A stretch of DNA of 16,574 nucleotides from Caryophanales bacterium UBA4951 (GTDB lineage: Bacteria > Bacillota_I > Bacilli_A > RFN20 > CAG-826). The position numbers and the translations under genes are program-made. The DNA lies in contig DHAP01000041.1 of assembly GCA_002397465.1 (NCBI GenBank), forward strand, positions 1 to 16,574, written 5' to 3'. Below the pieces are notes generated by a model that had not been told where the DNA came from, made no database searches, and worked only from the letters and a program-made list of their open reading frames with translations. Each line of letters begins with the position of its first letter. The first letter of the stretch is position 1. Below are positions 1 to 6,093 of the stretch, piece after piece.

Positions 1-21
1 TGGCCGAGAATGTCGATGGGT

Positions 22-45
22 CGTATGCTTAAAAAATAACCAGCT
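22..45 (+). repeat. IS66 left terminal inverted repeat
   Basis: Thirteen bases at 22-34 are the exact reverse complement of 2566-2578. After that, ATA and CC are shared between the two ends with interspersed mismatches. Being the outermost matching sequence around an IS66 gene set, this is the likely transposase-binding end. Confidence 0.75.
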
Positions 46-80
46 TTGACTGAGCGCCGCCCGGGAAATACCCTTTTCGC

Positions 81-506
81 ATGGAGGTTTCGAAAAGGAA
101 CATGGAAGAAACGCAGATGCAGCAGACCGAGGGGATCGCCGCGAGCCCGGCCCCGAACGTCTACAGCCTGGAGTTCAAGCTGACGAAGCTGAGGGAATTC
201 ACCCAATCCGGCAAGTCGATGAAGCAATTCGCCATCGACAACGGCATACCCGACAAGACTTTCTGGTGCTGGGTGGAGAAAGCCAGGGAGGGCGGGATGG
301 AAGGTATGCCGGCGAGGATCCAGCAGCCGGAGAGGCCCATGCTGCCGCCCGTCGACATCACCAAAGAGGTGAAAGGGGCCAAAAGAGGGCCCAAGCCATC
401 GGGACCCAAGGCGACCGCGAAGATCGGGGGAGCGAGGTTCAGCTTCCCGGCCGAGATGCTGATCGAGGTGATGAGGGAACTGGCGAAGAATGATAAGGCT
501 GAATGA
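81..506 (+). CDS. tnpA: IS66 accessory protein TnpA (helix-turn-helix)
   Basis: The 141-aa product is the first gene of the IS66 set. Residues about 32-70 look like a transposase-type helix-turn-helix (EFKLTKLREF, then MKQFAIDNGI and KTFWCWVEKARE). A basic Lys/Pro/Gly-rich linker follows (about 98-112), then the short FSFPAEMLIEVMREL tail typical of IS66 Orf1. Known role: an accessory DNA-binding protein needed for IS66 transposition. Its last 17 bases overlap tnpB, which suggests coupled translation. The start is uncertain. ATG 81 gives the longest frame but has no clear ribosome site, and ATG 102 is an alternative after AAGGA. Confidence 0.85.
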   Translation: MEVSKRNMEETQMQQTEGIAASPAPNVYSLEFKLTKLREFTQSGKSMKQFAIDNGIPDKTFWCWVEKAREGGMEGMPARIQQPERPMLPPVDITKEVKGAKRGPKPSGPKATAKIGGARFSFPAEMLIEVMRELAKNDKAE

Positions 507-828
507 CGTCGACAAGGTGATCCTCTATCCAGGCGTCACCGACATGAGGCTCGGGATCTGGGGGCTGATGCGGCTGGTCGGCGACCCCGAGCCCGGTTGC
601 CTCTACGTTTTCTGCGGATCTGGCATGTCGATGCTGAGGATGCTGCTCGTGGAAGATGATTCCTACACGCTTTATTCAAGAAAGCTGAAGAGGAGAAAAT
701 ACCTTTTCCCGGCCTCCGGCGCCCCAATGGAGACGGGGGCCGAAAGCATCGAGGCGATCATCGCCTGCGCGGCCTTGGCCATCAGGGCGGAGGCGGGCGG
801 CGATCCGATAAGCCAGGCATCGATCTGA
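490..828 (+). CDS. tnpB: IS66 accessory protein TnpB (Orf2)
   Basis: The 112-aa product matches the small, highly conserved IS66 Orf2 family. It opens with LNDVDKVILYPGVTDMRLGIWGL, and the centre has the family signature CLYVFCGSG followed by LLVEDDSYTLYSRKLKR. The usual length is about 100-120 aa, so it looks complete. Family knowledge: TnpB is required for IS66 transposition, but its biochemical role is not settled. It overlaps tnpA by 17 bp. A stem-loop with a T-run lies between it and tnpC. Confidence 0.9.
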   Translation: MIRLNDVDKVILYPGVTDMRLGIWGLMRLVGDPEPGCLYVFCGSGMSMLRMLLVEDDSYTLYSRKLKRRKYLFPASGAPMETGAESIEAIIACAALAIRAEAGGDPISQASI

Positions 829-832
829 GGCG

Positions 833-878
833 GGGGCCATCATCGTGCGGAAACATCCGATGGGCCCTTGCTTTTTTA
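833..878 (+). terminator. Terminator-like hairpin between tnpB and tnpC
   Basis: GGGCCATC near 834-841 can pair with GATGGGCCC near 859-867 with one bulge, and CGGA-AACA-TCCG can form an inner stem. A TTGCTTTTTT run follows directly. This looks like an intrinsic terminator or attenuator that would limit tnpC read-through. Folding was judged by eye only. Confidence 0.45.
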
Positions 879-908
879 TGTTGAAAACCATGTCGGATGA
901 TGTCAACA
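878..908. repeat. Inverted repeat just upstream of tnpC start
   Basis: ATGTTGA at 878-884 is the exact reverse complement of TCAACAT at 902-908, with an 18-base loop. It ends eight bases before the tnpC ATG. It could hide the translation start region in the mRNA or act as a binding site. No function is shown. Confidence 0.4.
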
Positions 909-915
909 TCTCCTC

Positions 916-2466
916 ATGGACAAGAGCAAGGTCAAGACCATTTCCAAACAAGAGTTCATGGCCCTGAGCGACGAGGAGAAATACGATCTCCTCCTGAAGT
1001 CGAGGGACATGATCGGCTCCCTCGAGGCCAAGATGTACGAGAAGCAGAGGGAGCTCGACGAGGCCGTCGGGAAAATCGAATCCAAGACCTTCCACACCAA
1101 GCGGATGAACTACGAGAAGTTCGTCGGCACGGACGAGCCGGGCCCGGGATCCGGGATAAACGAGGCCGAGGCCGAGGCTCATAGAGGAAGGAAGAAGGGC
1201 GGCAGGAACTTCGCCGGCCTGGACCTCGAGGGGCTGAGCAAGCTCAACCCGACCGTCATCGTCGACCCCGAAAGCCTGGACTGCCCCAAATGCGGGGCGC
1301 GCATGTCGCGGATCGGCGAGGATATCTCGTACAGGATATCCATCGAGCCCTCAAAAGTTTCCGTCATTAAATATGTGCATGGCAAATACACTTGCCCCAT
1401 CGATGGCGGTCTTTATGAAAAGCCATCCTCGGGCCCGTTCGGGCATTCCCCGGCGACACCCTCCCTCGCCGCGGACGCCATAAGCAAGAAATTCGAGCTC
1501 GGCGTCCCCCTTTACAGGTATTCCGCGAAGCTCGCCGCGGATGGGATCCCCCTTTCGCCCCAGGACCTCTCGAACGTCGTCATGGCCTCGGCCGAGCTGC
1601 TGAAGCCCATGCGCGATCGGATGAAAGACGAGCTCAGATCGACCAAATGCGGGGTAATAAACGCCGACGAGACCCCGATAAAGGTCATCGGGTCCAAGGA
1701 AAACCGCAAGACATCATACATGTTCGTCTACGGATCCTCATGGTTCGAGCGCCCGATGCTGATCTACGATTTCTCGGAGAGCAGGAGGACCGACGCGACC
1801 GAGGATCTCCTCAAGGGCTTCTCGGGGACCGTCATCTGCGACTCCTACAAAGGGTACGACCGCCTCAAGGAGAAAGGCATCAAGCTCCAGCGGTGCTGGG
1901 CCCACGCCCGGCGGAGGTTCTACGACATCTGGAAAACCCTGACCGCGGAGGAGAAGGCCAAGTCGAGGTGCGGGCCCATCATCGAAAGGTTCGACGCGAT
2001 CCTCTCGCTCGAGCGTTCGTGGCGGGAATCATTGATCCCGCCAGATGAAATAAAGAAGAAGCGAAACTCCAAGGAATACCTTGCGATGCTCTCCGATCTG
2101 GAGTCGGCGGCGACTTCCTTCGAGCCGGCGAAGGGATCCCCTCTCTCCGACGCGGTGGTTTATTTCAGGAACAATTGGAACGACATGCGGACCTTCCTTT
2201 CGGATGGGCACGTGGATCTCACGAACAACCTCGCCGAGCGGGCGGTCAAGCCGTTCGCCATCTGCCGGAGGAACTTCCTTTTCTGCAAGACCCCGAACGG
2301 GGCCGACGCGACGGCGGCCATCTTCACCGTCGTCCAGACCGCGAGGCTCAACAAGCTCAACGTCGAGAGATACCTCGCCTACGTCCTCGGGCGGATCGGC
2401 TCGGAGGATGTATCCGAGCTCATGCCATGGTCGGCTTCGCTGCCTGCCGATCTGAAGGCCTCCTGA
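916..2466 (+). CDS. tnpC: IS66 transposase TnpC (DDE type)
   Basis: The 516-aa product is the IS66 DDE transposase, full length for the family. Residues about 35-60 suggest a coiled coil. A zinc-finger region follows (CPKCG at 123-127, then Cys160), although the usual second CxxC pair is incomplete. The catalytic core reads NADETPIKV with Asp251, VICDSYKGYD with Asp309, and LTNNLAERAVKPF with Glu441. The CWAHARRRFYD block (about 327-337) is another family hallmark. The C-terminus resembles the IS66 C-terminal domain. The start at 916 has no strong ribosome site and lies just after a 7-bp inverted repeat. The stop codon lies inside a perfect 13-bp hairpin. No lesion was seen, so the transposase may be active. 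Confidence 0.95.
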   Translation: MDKSKVKTISKQEFMALSDEEKYDLLLKSRDMIGSLEAKMYEKQRELDEAVGKIESKTFHTKRMNYEKFVGTDEPGPGSGINEAEAEAHRGRKKGGRNFAGLDLEGLSKLNPTVIVDPESLDCPKCGARMSRIGEDISYRISIEPSKVSVIKYVHGKYTCPIDGGLYEKPSSGPFGHSPATPSLAADAISKKFELGVPLYRYSAKLAADGIPLSPQDLSNVVMASAELLKPMRDRMKDELRSTKCGVINADETPIKVIGSKENRKTSYMFVYGSSWFERPMLIYDFSESRRTDATEDLLKGFSGTVICDSYKGYDRLKEKGIKLQRCWAHARRRFYDIWKTLTAEEKAKSRCGPIIERFDAILSLERSWRESLIPPDEIKKKRNSKEYLAMLSDLESAATSFEPAKGSPLSDAVVYFRNNWNDMRTFLSDGHVDLTNNLAERAVKPFAICRRNFLFCKTPNGADATAAIFTVVQTARLNKLNVERYLAYVLGRIGSEDVSELMPWSASLPADLKAS

Positions 2467-2497
2467 GTTTTCGCGAGGCCTCCTGAAAACTCAGGAG
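2460..2497. terminator. Perfect 13-bp hairpin overlapping the tnpC stop
   Basis: CTCCTGAGTTTTC at 2460-2472 pairs exactly with GAAAACTCAGGAG at 2485-2497 across a 12-base loop. The tnpC TGA (2464-2466) is inside the left arm. No T-run follows directly, so it is not a classic intrinsic terminator. It may still block read-through in either direction. Confidence 0.5.
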
Positions 2498-2554
2498 CCC
2501 CACATGAATAGAATTTTTTGCGCAAAAACGGGTCGAAACGCCTTTTTAACGGAG

Positions 2555-2578
2555 GGACGGATATCTTTTAAGCATACG
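2555..2578 (-). repeat. IS66 right terminal inverted repeat
   Basis: This is the partner of the left end. TTTTAAGCATACG at 2566-2578 is the reverse complement of 22-34. It ends where serine-recombinase coding sequence begins. Confidence 0.75.
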
Positions 2579-3430
2579 CCTCAATCCGGACGGGACGAGG
2601 GTTCGCTTCTCGCGCCAGTATTCCTTCTCATCCATCGTCGAGTGCGGCTTCTGCGGCCATCCGCTTTGCCGCCGCGCCTGGCGGAGCGGGAAGAACTACG
2701 AGAAGATAATTTGGCAGTGCACCGGGTACTCTAAAAAAGGAAAGCATGTCTGCCCGGATTCCAAAGGTTTCCCCGAGGAGGAACTGAAAAATGCCTTCGT
2801 CGATGCCTACAACCGCATCATCGGGGGTGACGCGACCTTCTCGAGCGGTTCATCCGGAAATCGGAGGACTACATCAAGCGCAGCAACCTCAAGACCCTCA
2901 TGGGCGCGAACAAGAAAGCCATCCAGGACGTCCAAGACAAGATTGACCGGATCGGCTGCCTCTACGCCGACGGGACGCTCTCGAAGGATGCTTACGACGA
3001 CAAATACAAGGACTTCGCCATCGAGAAGGGCAAATTGGAGAAGGAGCAACTGGATTTACAAGGCTCATCCGAAGCCGACGCCATCACAAAACTCGAGACC
3101 TTCCGCAAGGCGGCGACGAAGGACGGCGGTGGCAAGAAGACGTGATTCGACCCGGATGTCTTCGACACCTGCATCGAGAAAATCATCGTCGGTGGCAAGG
3201 GCGACGATGGCAGGCCGGACCCCTAAAAACTGCTCTTCGTGTTCAAGAAAGGCTTCAGAGACGGCTTCCCATCCGACAAGGAAGTCCCGACCAGCAAGCG
3301 CAAGTTCACGACGATCATGAAGTTCAGCCATTACTGGAAGCACGTGACCTTCGTCTCGAAAGGCGAGAGGGAGCGGATGAAAGTGCAGGCGGACCTCATC
3401 GACGTGGCGGTCGCCGTTGACCTTCAATGA
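2579..3430 (+). pseudogene. Large serine recombinase, C-terminal remnant (frameshift and two stops)
   Basis: Translation from about 2583 gives NPDGTRVRFSRQYSFSS, then a zinc beta-ribbon (CGFCG about 2659-2673, and CTG...HVCPD about 2718-2760). This is the recombinase zinc-ribbon domain of large serine integrases. After a frameshift near 2832-2837 it continues as a coiled-coil region (IDRIGCLYADGTLSKDAYDDKY). It then runs through in-frame TGA (3143) and TAA (3224), the latter where relatives probably have Tyr before KLLFVFK. It ends at TGA 3428-3430. The catalytic N-terminal half is absent, and IS66 begins exactly at the missing edge. The gene cannot make an active integrase. An intrinsic terminator follows, and a second diverged copy of the tail lies after the Fic gene. 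Confidence 0.88.
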
Positions 3431-3471
3431 GCCCAACTGTCCGATAACTGTCCAACAACTGTCCGGAAGGA

Positions 3472-3494
3472 AACGCCGAGCCAATCGGCGTTTT
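3472..3494 (+). terminator. Intrinsic terminator after recombinase remnant
   Basis: AACGCCGA (3472-3479) pairs with TCGGCGTT (3485-3492) across a five-base loop, followed by TTTTC. It sits 41 bases after the recombinase stop. A near copy occurs at 5279-5303. Confidence 0.85.
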
Positions 3495-3506
3495 CTTATC
3501 TTCTGA

Positions 3507-3611
3507 ACATGGTAAGTAACATGGTAAGTAACATGATAAGTACATGGTAAGTTGCGTCGGGATGATAGGATAAGTGATAGGTTAATGATAGTTTGAGTGA
3601 TAGTTTAAAGG
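3507..3611 (+). repeat. Short tandem repeats ACATGGTAAGTA and GTGATAGKTTAA
   Basis: Positions 3507-3554 hold four head-to-tail copies of a 12-bp unit (ACATGGTAAGTA twice, ACATGATAAGTA, then a degraded copy). Positions 3561-3611 hold about four copies of a GATAGKTTAA-type unit 11-13 bp long. The second copy of the long repeat (5316-5381) keeps the GATAG units but only one GGCAAGTGGCG-like remnant of the first. Confidence 0.7.
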
Positions 3612-3814
3612 ACGAACAAAGTAGAGCCACACTTTGTAAGGCCTCGATCCACCCCGCTTTGATTTGTCCCTCTCACAGTCTCAACGTACCCGGAAAAATA
3701 TCCTTTCCTTCCTGCCAGAAACGGTGCTAAATAGAAAACGTCGTTTTTCGGCCGAAAACCGCGAAAAGCGAGGGGTCGCCATATGTCCCCGCACAATGGT
3801 CAACATATCCCCCC

Positions 3815-3880
3815 GTCCAGCCTCTAGGTATGAGCCACAGTTCCCTCGATCGCACTCTACACATGCTGAGACGGTGGCAA
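3815..3880 (+). repeat. Dispersed intergenic repeat, copy 1
   Basis: GTCC, then CCTCTA, then 29 bases, then TCTACACATGCTGAGACGGTGG. The same order and spacing recur at 8955-9020 and 12943-13010, always between genes and in the same orientation. Confidence 0.55.
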
Positions 3881-4018
3881 GTCTCAAAATCAGAAAATTC
3901 TCCGATGGAGTATGGCTTTTTGAAAGTTCTATCATCTGTTGCATTGATTCTTGCTTCTTAGGTAGGTTGGGCTATGGCTGACAAGATTAGACTGGAAGGC
4001 ATCTAAAACCACTCGAAA

Positions 4019-4052
4019 GTAGACTTTGAGCGGACTTTGAGTAGACTTTGAG
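4019..4052 (+). repeat. Three near-tandem GACTTTGAG units
   Basis: GTAGACTTTGAG, CGGACTTTGAG and TAGACTTTGAG follow one another with 11-12 bp spacing upstream of the Fic promoter. They could be protein-binding iterons or simple slippage. Confidence 0.6.
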
Positions 4053-4127
4053 ATCAGCTTGAGACGTTTTATTAGAAATCATCGGCAATAATTATCTGTG
4101 AAACAAAAATCAAGAAAATGTTTCATA

Positions 4128-4168
4128 TAGGGTACAAATACGATTTTCTAATGTTTAAATGCACCCTA
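4128..4168. promoter_or_regulatory. Fic upstream operator pair (TAGGGTRCA, inverted)
   Basis: TAGGGTACA at 4128-4136 faces TGCACCCTA at 4160-4168. The start-to-start distance is 32 bases, about three helical turns. The pair lies upstream of the Fic -35 box. A second pair with the same distance lies at 4206-4246. Confidence 0.75.
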
Positions 4169-4176
4169 TTTTCTTG

Positions 4177-4205
4177 TTGTGTAATGCGAAACAAAATCCT
4201 ATAAT
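4177..4205 (+). promoter_or_regulatory. Promoter of the Fic gene
   Basis: TTGTGT (4177-4182), a 17-base spacer and a perfect TATAAT (4200-4205). Transcription would begin near 4212, inside the first arm of the downstream operator pair. The -10 box directly abuts that arm. Confidence 0.75.
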
Positions 4206-4246
4206 TAGGGTACATAAAACAGAATATTTGAAGGAGATGCACCCTA
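4206..4246. promoter_or_regulatory. Fic downstream operator pair, ends at the start codon
   Basis: TAGGGTACA at 4206-4214 faces TGCACCCTA at 4238-4246, again 32 bases start to start. The second arm ends on the base before the ATG, and the ribosome site AAGGAG (4231-4236) lies between the arms. A bound repressor would cover the transcription start. In RNA, the two arms could also pair (with G-U) and affect the ribosome site. Confidence 0.75.
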
Positions 4247-5182
4247 ATGGAGAAACCAGAAGAAATCAGAGAACTTCTTAACGAAAAAGCATCGAACGAA
4301 GCTCGGCTCCGTCTCCTTCCCTATAACGGGTCTCCGGAAATCAAGGAGATCGAGGGGAAACGCTATCTATATGTTCGAAAACGTGAGTTTGATCGCAATA
4401 CTTCCACCTACGTCGGTCCTTATGCAGACGAGCTTTACCAAATGCTCGTCCGAAATAATGCCGAACGGAGGTCGATCAACAAGCAGCTTCGCTTGATTGA
4501 TAAGAAGCTCGCGCAGCTTGGCTACAGCGAGACAGAGCTTTCTCCGCGGGTGAAGCTCAACATCGATTTCGCCCGTGCGAACGTCAAATCCCTGATTTAT
4601 GACCAAGCAATCTTGGAGGGCGTCGCCACGACGTTCGCTTTGACTGAAGACATCATCGAGGGCGGGAAGGTCAGTGGGATGACGGTCCGTGACATCCAGA
4701 AAGTCATCAACCTGAAGCATGCCTGGGAGTTCATATTGGATGAAGGCGTTCTCTCCGCGCCCAGCGATTACAACCTGCTTTCCTATATCGCCAAACTCGT
4801 GAACGAGGATTTTATTTACGACGGAGGGCGGATCCGCTCGGTGCCCGTGACCATCGGGGGGTCGACCTACGTTCCGCCGATGCCGATGGAATTCGACGTC
4901 AAAGAAAAAATCCGTTCGATTCTCGATTCAAAGAAAGACGGCGTCAGCATCGCCATCGACCTTTGCTTATATTGCATGAAGACACAGATTTTCGACGACG
5001 GGAACAAGCGGGCCTCCGTCATCTTAGCAAATCATTACCTGATCGCCCACGGGCTTGGAATCATGGCGGTTAAGGACAGCGACGTCCCGGAATTTAAGAA
5101 AGACCTCGTCGCCTATTACGAAGGACGAGACGAAGAGTCCGTCCGGACGTTGCTTCGTGACAAAGCCTTGCGAACCTTCTAA
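4247..5182 (+). CDS. Fic family protein, class II-like, catalytic His replaced by Gln
   Basis: The 311-aa product has an N-terminal region with IEGKRYLYVRKRE (36-47) and a helical YADELYQMLVRNNAERRSINKQL stretch, typical of a Fic subgroup. Residues 122-126 (ILEGV) resemble the inhibitory (S/T)xxxE(G/N) helix placed ahead of the core in class II Fic proteins, with Glu124 present. The core motif HxFx(D/E)GNxR reads QIFDDGNKR at 247-255. Phe, Asp, Gly, Asn and Arg are kept, but the catalytic His is Gln247. Family knowledge: Fic enzymes transfer AMP or other groups to target proteins and often act as toxins or regulators. With Gln, ordinary AMPylation is doubtful. AAGGAG 10 bases upstream supports the start. 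The gene is monocistronic, behind an elaborate operator, and abuts a recombinase remnant at its 3' end. Confidence 0.85.
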   Translation: MEKPEEIRELLNEKASNEARLRLLPYNGSPEIKEIEGKRYLYVRKREFDRNTSTYVGPYADELYQMLVRNNAERRSINKQLRLIDKKLAQLGYSETELSPRVKLNIDFARANVKSLIYDQAILEGVATTFALTEDIIEGGKVSGMTVRDIQKVINLKHAWEFILDEGVLSAPSDYNLLSYIAKLVNEDFIYDGGRIRSVPVTIGGSTYVPPMPMEFDVKEKIRSILDSKKDGVSIAIDLCLYCMKTQIFDDGNKRASVILANHYLIAHGLGIMAVKDSDVPEFKKDLVAYYEGRDEESVRTLLRDKALRTF

Positions 5183-5258
5183 GCGAGAAGGGCGATAGGG
5201 AGCGTATGAAAGCGCACTCTGACCTTATCGACGCGGCGATCGCTGCTGGCCTCCAATG
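5183..5258 (+). pseudogene. Second serine-recombinase 3' tail remnant
   Basis: The frame AAG GGC GAT AGG GAG at 5190 onwards reads KGDRERMKAHSDLIDAAIAA, then GLQ and TGA at 5256-5258. The first recombinase remnant ends KGERERMKVQADLIDVAVAV and DLQ. Only about 23 codons remain, starting directly after the Fic stop codon. Similarity continues into the terminator and beyond, so this is the end of a related but diverged element and not chance likeness. Confidence 0.8.
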
Positions 5259-5278
5259 AGCCTAACTGCCCGGAAGGA

Positions 5279-5303
5279 AACGCCGAGCCAAACGGCGTTT
5301 TCT
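5279..5303 (+). terminator. Intrinsic terminator, second copy
   Basis: AACGCCG (5279-5285) pairs with CGGCGTT (5293-5299) across a seven-base loop, followed by T residues. It probably ends Fic transcription. One stem pair present in the copy at 3472 is lost here. Confidence 0.8.
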
Positions 5304-5488
5304 TATCTTCTGAACATGGCAAGTGGCGTCGGGATGATAGTTTATGTGATAGGTTAACGATAGTTTAAATGATGGTTTAGAGGGGAAACAGGACGGCGCA
5401 GCGCTTTGGGGCCTTGATCCGTTCCCCCTCCACATATGTCCCTCTCCCGGCCCAACTTCTAGCTTGGTTCCTAAAACCAAAAAAGCGA

Positions 5489-5770
5489 ATGGCGAAAATG
5501 CCCACCAAGCGAAAAAGGTTGTGGAAATATACCGTTTCGTCACACGCCCAAAACGAAGTCGCGGATCCTGCCCGAAGCCTAAGAAAACTGGATGCTCCCG
5601 ATAACCTATTGCGTAAACCTTTGGGCTTCGAGAATGGTAAGATTAGCAAAGAAGGGCGGCTGGTCTATCGCGTTGAAAGACGGCGCACCATCGGGGTCAA
5701 CCCGGACTCCAAGGTCGTTATCAACGCTAGGAAAGCTAGCAAGAAGGAGAGGCGGAAGTATGGAAATTAA
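5489..5770 (+). CDS. Small basic protein, possible RNase-type toxin
   Basis: The 93-aa product is rich in Lys and Arg. I do not recognise a named family. The layout (SSHAQNEV with His19, a middle helix with DNLL, then strand-like GRLVYRVERRRTIGVNPDSKVV and a tail ending KKERRKYGN) loosely resembles small RelE/BrnT/DUF4258-like nucleases, so a toxin role is a guess. It overlaps the next gene by 11 bp, the same length of overlap as the AbiE pair nearby. ATG 5489 is chosen. ATG 5498 is equally possible, and the TTG at 5414 is unlikely because it falls in the long repeat. Confidence 0.5.
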   Translation: MAKMPTKRKRLWKYTVSSHAQNEVADPARSLRKLDAPDNLLRKPLGFENGKISKEGRLVYRVERRRTIGVNPDSKVVINARKASKKERRKYGN

Positions 5771-6044
5771 AAATCCGGCCGTGTTCGCTGTCGTGAAGAA
5801 AGCGGTCGACAAAGCCGACCTTTACGGCCTTTTGAAAGATGGCTGCCCCAGTGATGAGTTCGACTGCGAATCGAATTGGATTGCCGACGTCATCGTAGCT
5901 CAATCGATCAAAACCCCGGAAGTTCTTGCCGATTATATCTGTGATTTAATGAATCGGCAGTTTGGTCTGAGCGAAAAGCCAAGTGATTGGGCGGATACCG
6001 CAAAAGAAATCATCGCCGGTCTTGCCTCTTCTGAGCTTTTATAG
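5760..6044 (+). CDS. DUF1871-like small acidic protein
   Basis: The 94-aa acidic, helical protein has the pattern seen in DUF1871 proteins of Bacillota: an early helix (AVFAVVKKAVDKAD), then LYGLLKDGCPSDEFDCE (21-37), then helices with a conserved-looking IADVI and ADYICDLMNRQFGL. The family is known structurally but has no assigned function as far as I recall. AAGGAG at 5744-5749, ten bases ahead of the ATG, supports the start. The 11-bp overlap with the basic gene upstream implies co-translation. An acidic partner after a basic small protein fits an antitoxin or immunity role, which is inference. Confidence 0.65.
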   Translation: MEIKNPAVFAVVKKAVDKADLYGLLKDGCPSDEFDCESNWIADVIVAQSIKTPEVLADYICDLMNRQFGLSEKPSDWADTAKEIIAGLASSELL

Positions 6045-6093
6045 TGGTGATTGACTAAAAAACGTTTTTGGTTTCTCATATGTTCATTTCCCT

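Larger units (their letters stand above)
22..2578 (+). mobile_element. IS66-family insertion sequence, complete
   Basis: The element carries the three-gene set of IS66 (tnpA, tnpB, tnpC) between terminal inverted repeats. The left end reads CGTATGCTTAAAA at 22-34 and the right end TTTTAAGCATACG at 2566-2578. The similarity continues inward imperfectly for about ten more bases. IS66 members normally make an 8-bp target duplication, but the flanking 8-mers (15-22 and 2579-2586, or one base shifted) do not match. The element lies directly beside a truncated serine recombinase and probably split it. The boundaries are read by eye and could be off by one or two bases. Confidence 0.85.
3353..3690 (+). 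repeat. Long direct repeat, copy 1 (recombinase tail, terminator, flank)
   Basis: This stretch holds the last 25 codons of the recombinase, the terminator, GTAAGT/GATAG-rich short repeats, and a flank containing GATCCAC and TTTGTCCCTCTC. The same elements occur in the same order at 5183-5455 with clear divergence. The pair brackets the Fic module. The outer limits are approximate. Confidence 0.75.
3431..4127. other. Non-coding stretch between recombinase remnant and Fic regulatory region
   Basis: No convincing gene is present. Open frames on both strands at about 3664-3981 overlap each other, lack ribosome sites and resemble no family. The stretch holds the terminator, the short tandem repeats, one copy of a dispersed intergenic repeat (3815-3880), and three near-tandem copies of GACTTTGAG (4019-4052). 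Confidence 0.6.
5183..5455 (+). repeat. Long direct repeat, copy 2
   Basis: This is the counterpart of 3353-3690: recombinase tail, terminator, GTCGGGATGATAG, GATAG-type short repeats, then CCTTGATCCG and ATGTCCCTCTCCCGGCCCAAC. It carries substitutions and lacks most of the 12-bp tandem units. It contains no other gene up to about 5488. Confidence 0.75.

Noticed and set aside
3664..3981. Open frames on both strands (about 105 aa plus, 87 aa minus).
   Set aside because: They overlap each other in a repeat-containing gap, have no ribosome site and resemble no protein family.
5414..5488. TTG start extending the 93-aa basic protein by 25 residues.
   Set aside because: The extension lies in the flank of the long repeat, which is non-coding in its other copy, and it has no ribosome site.
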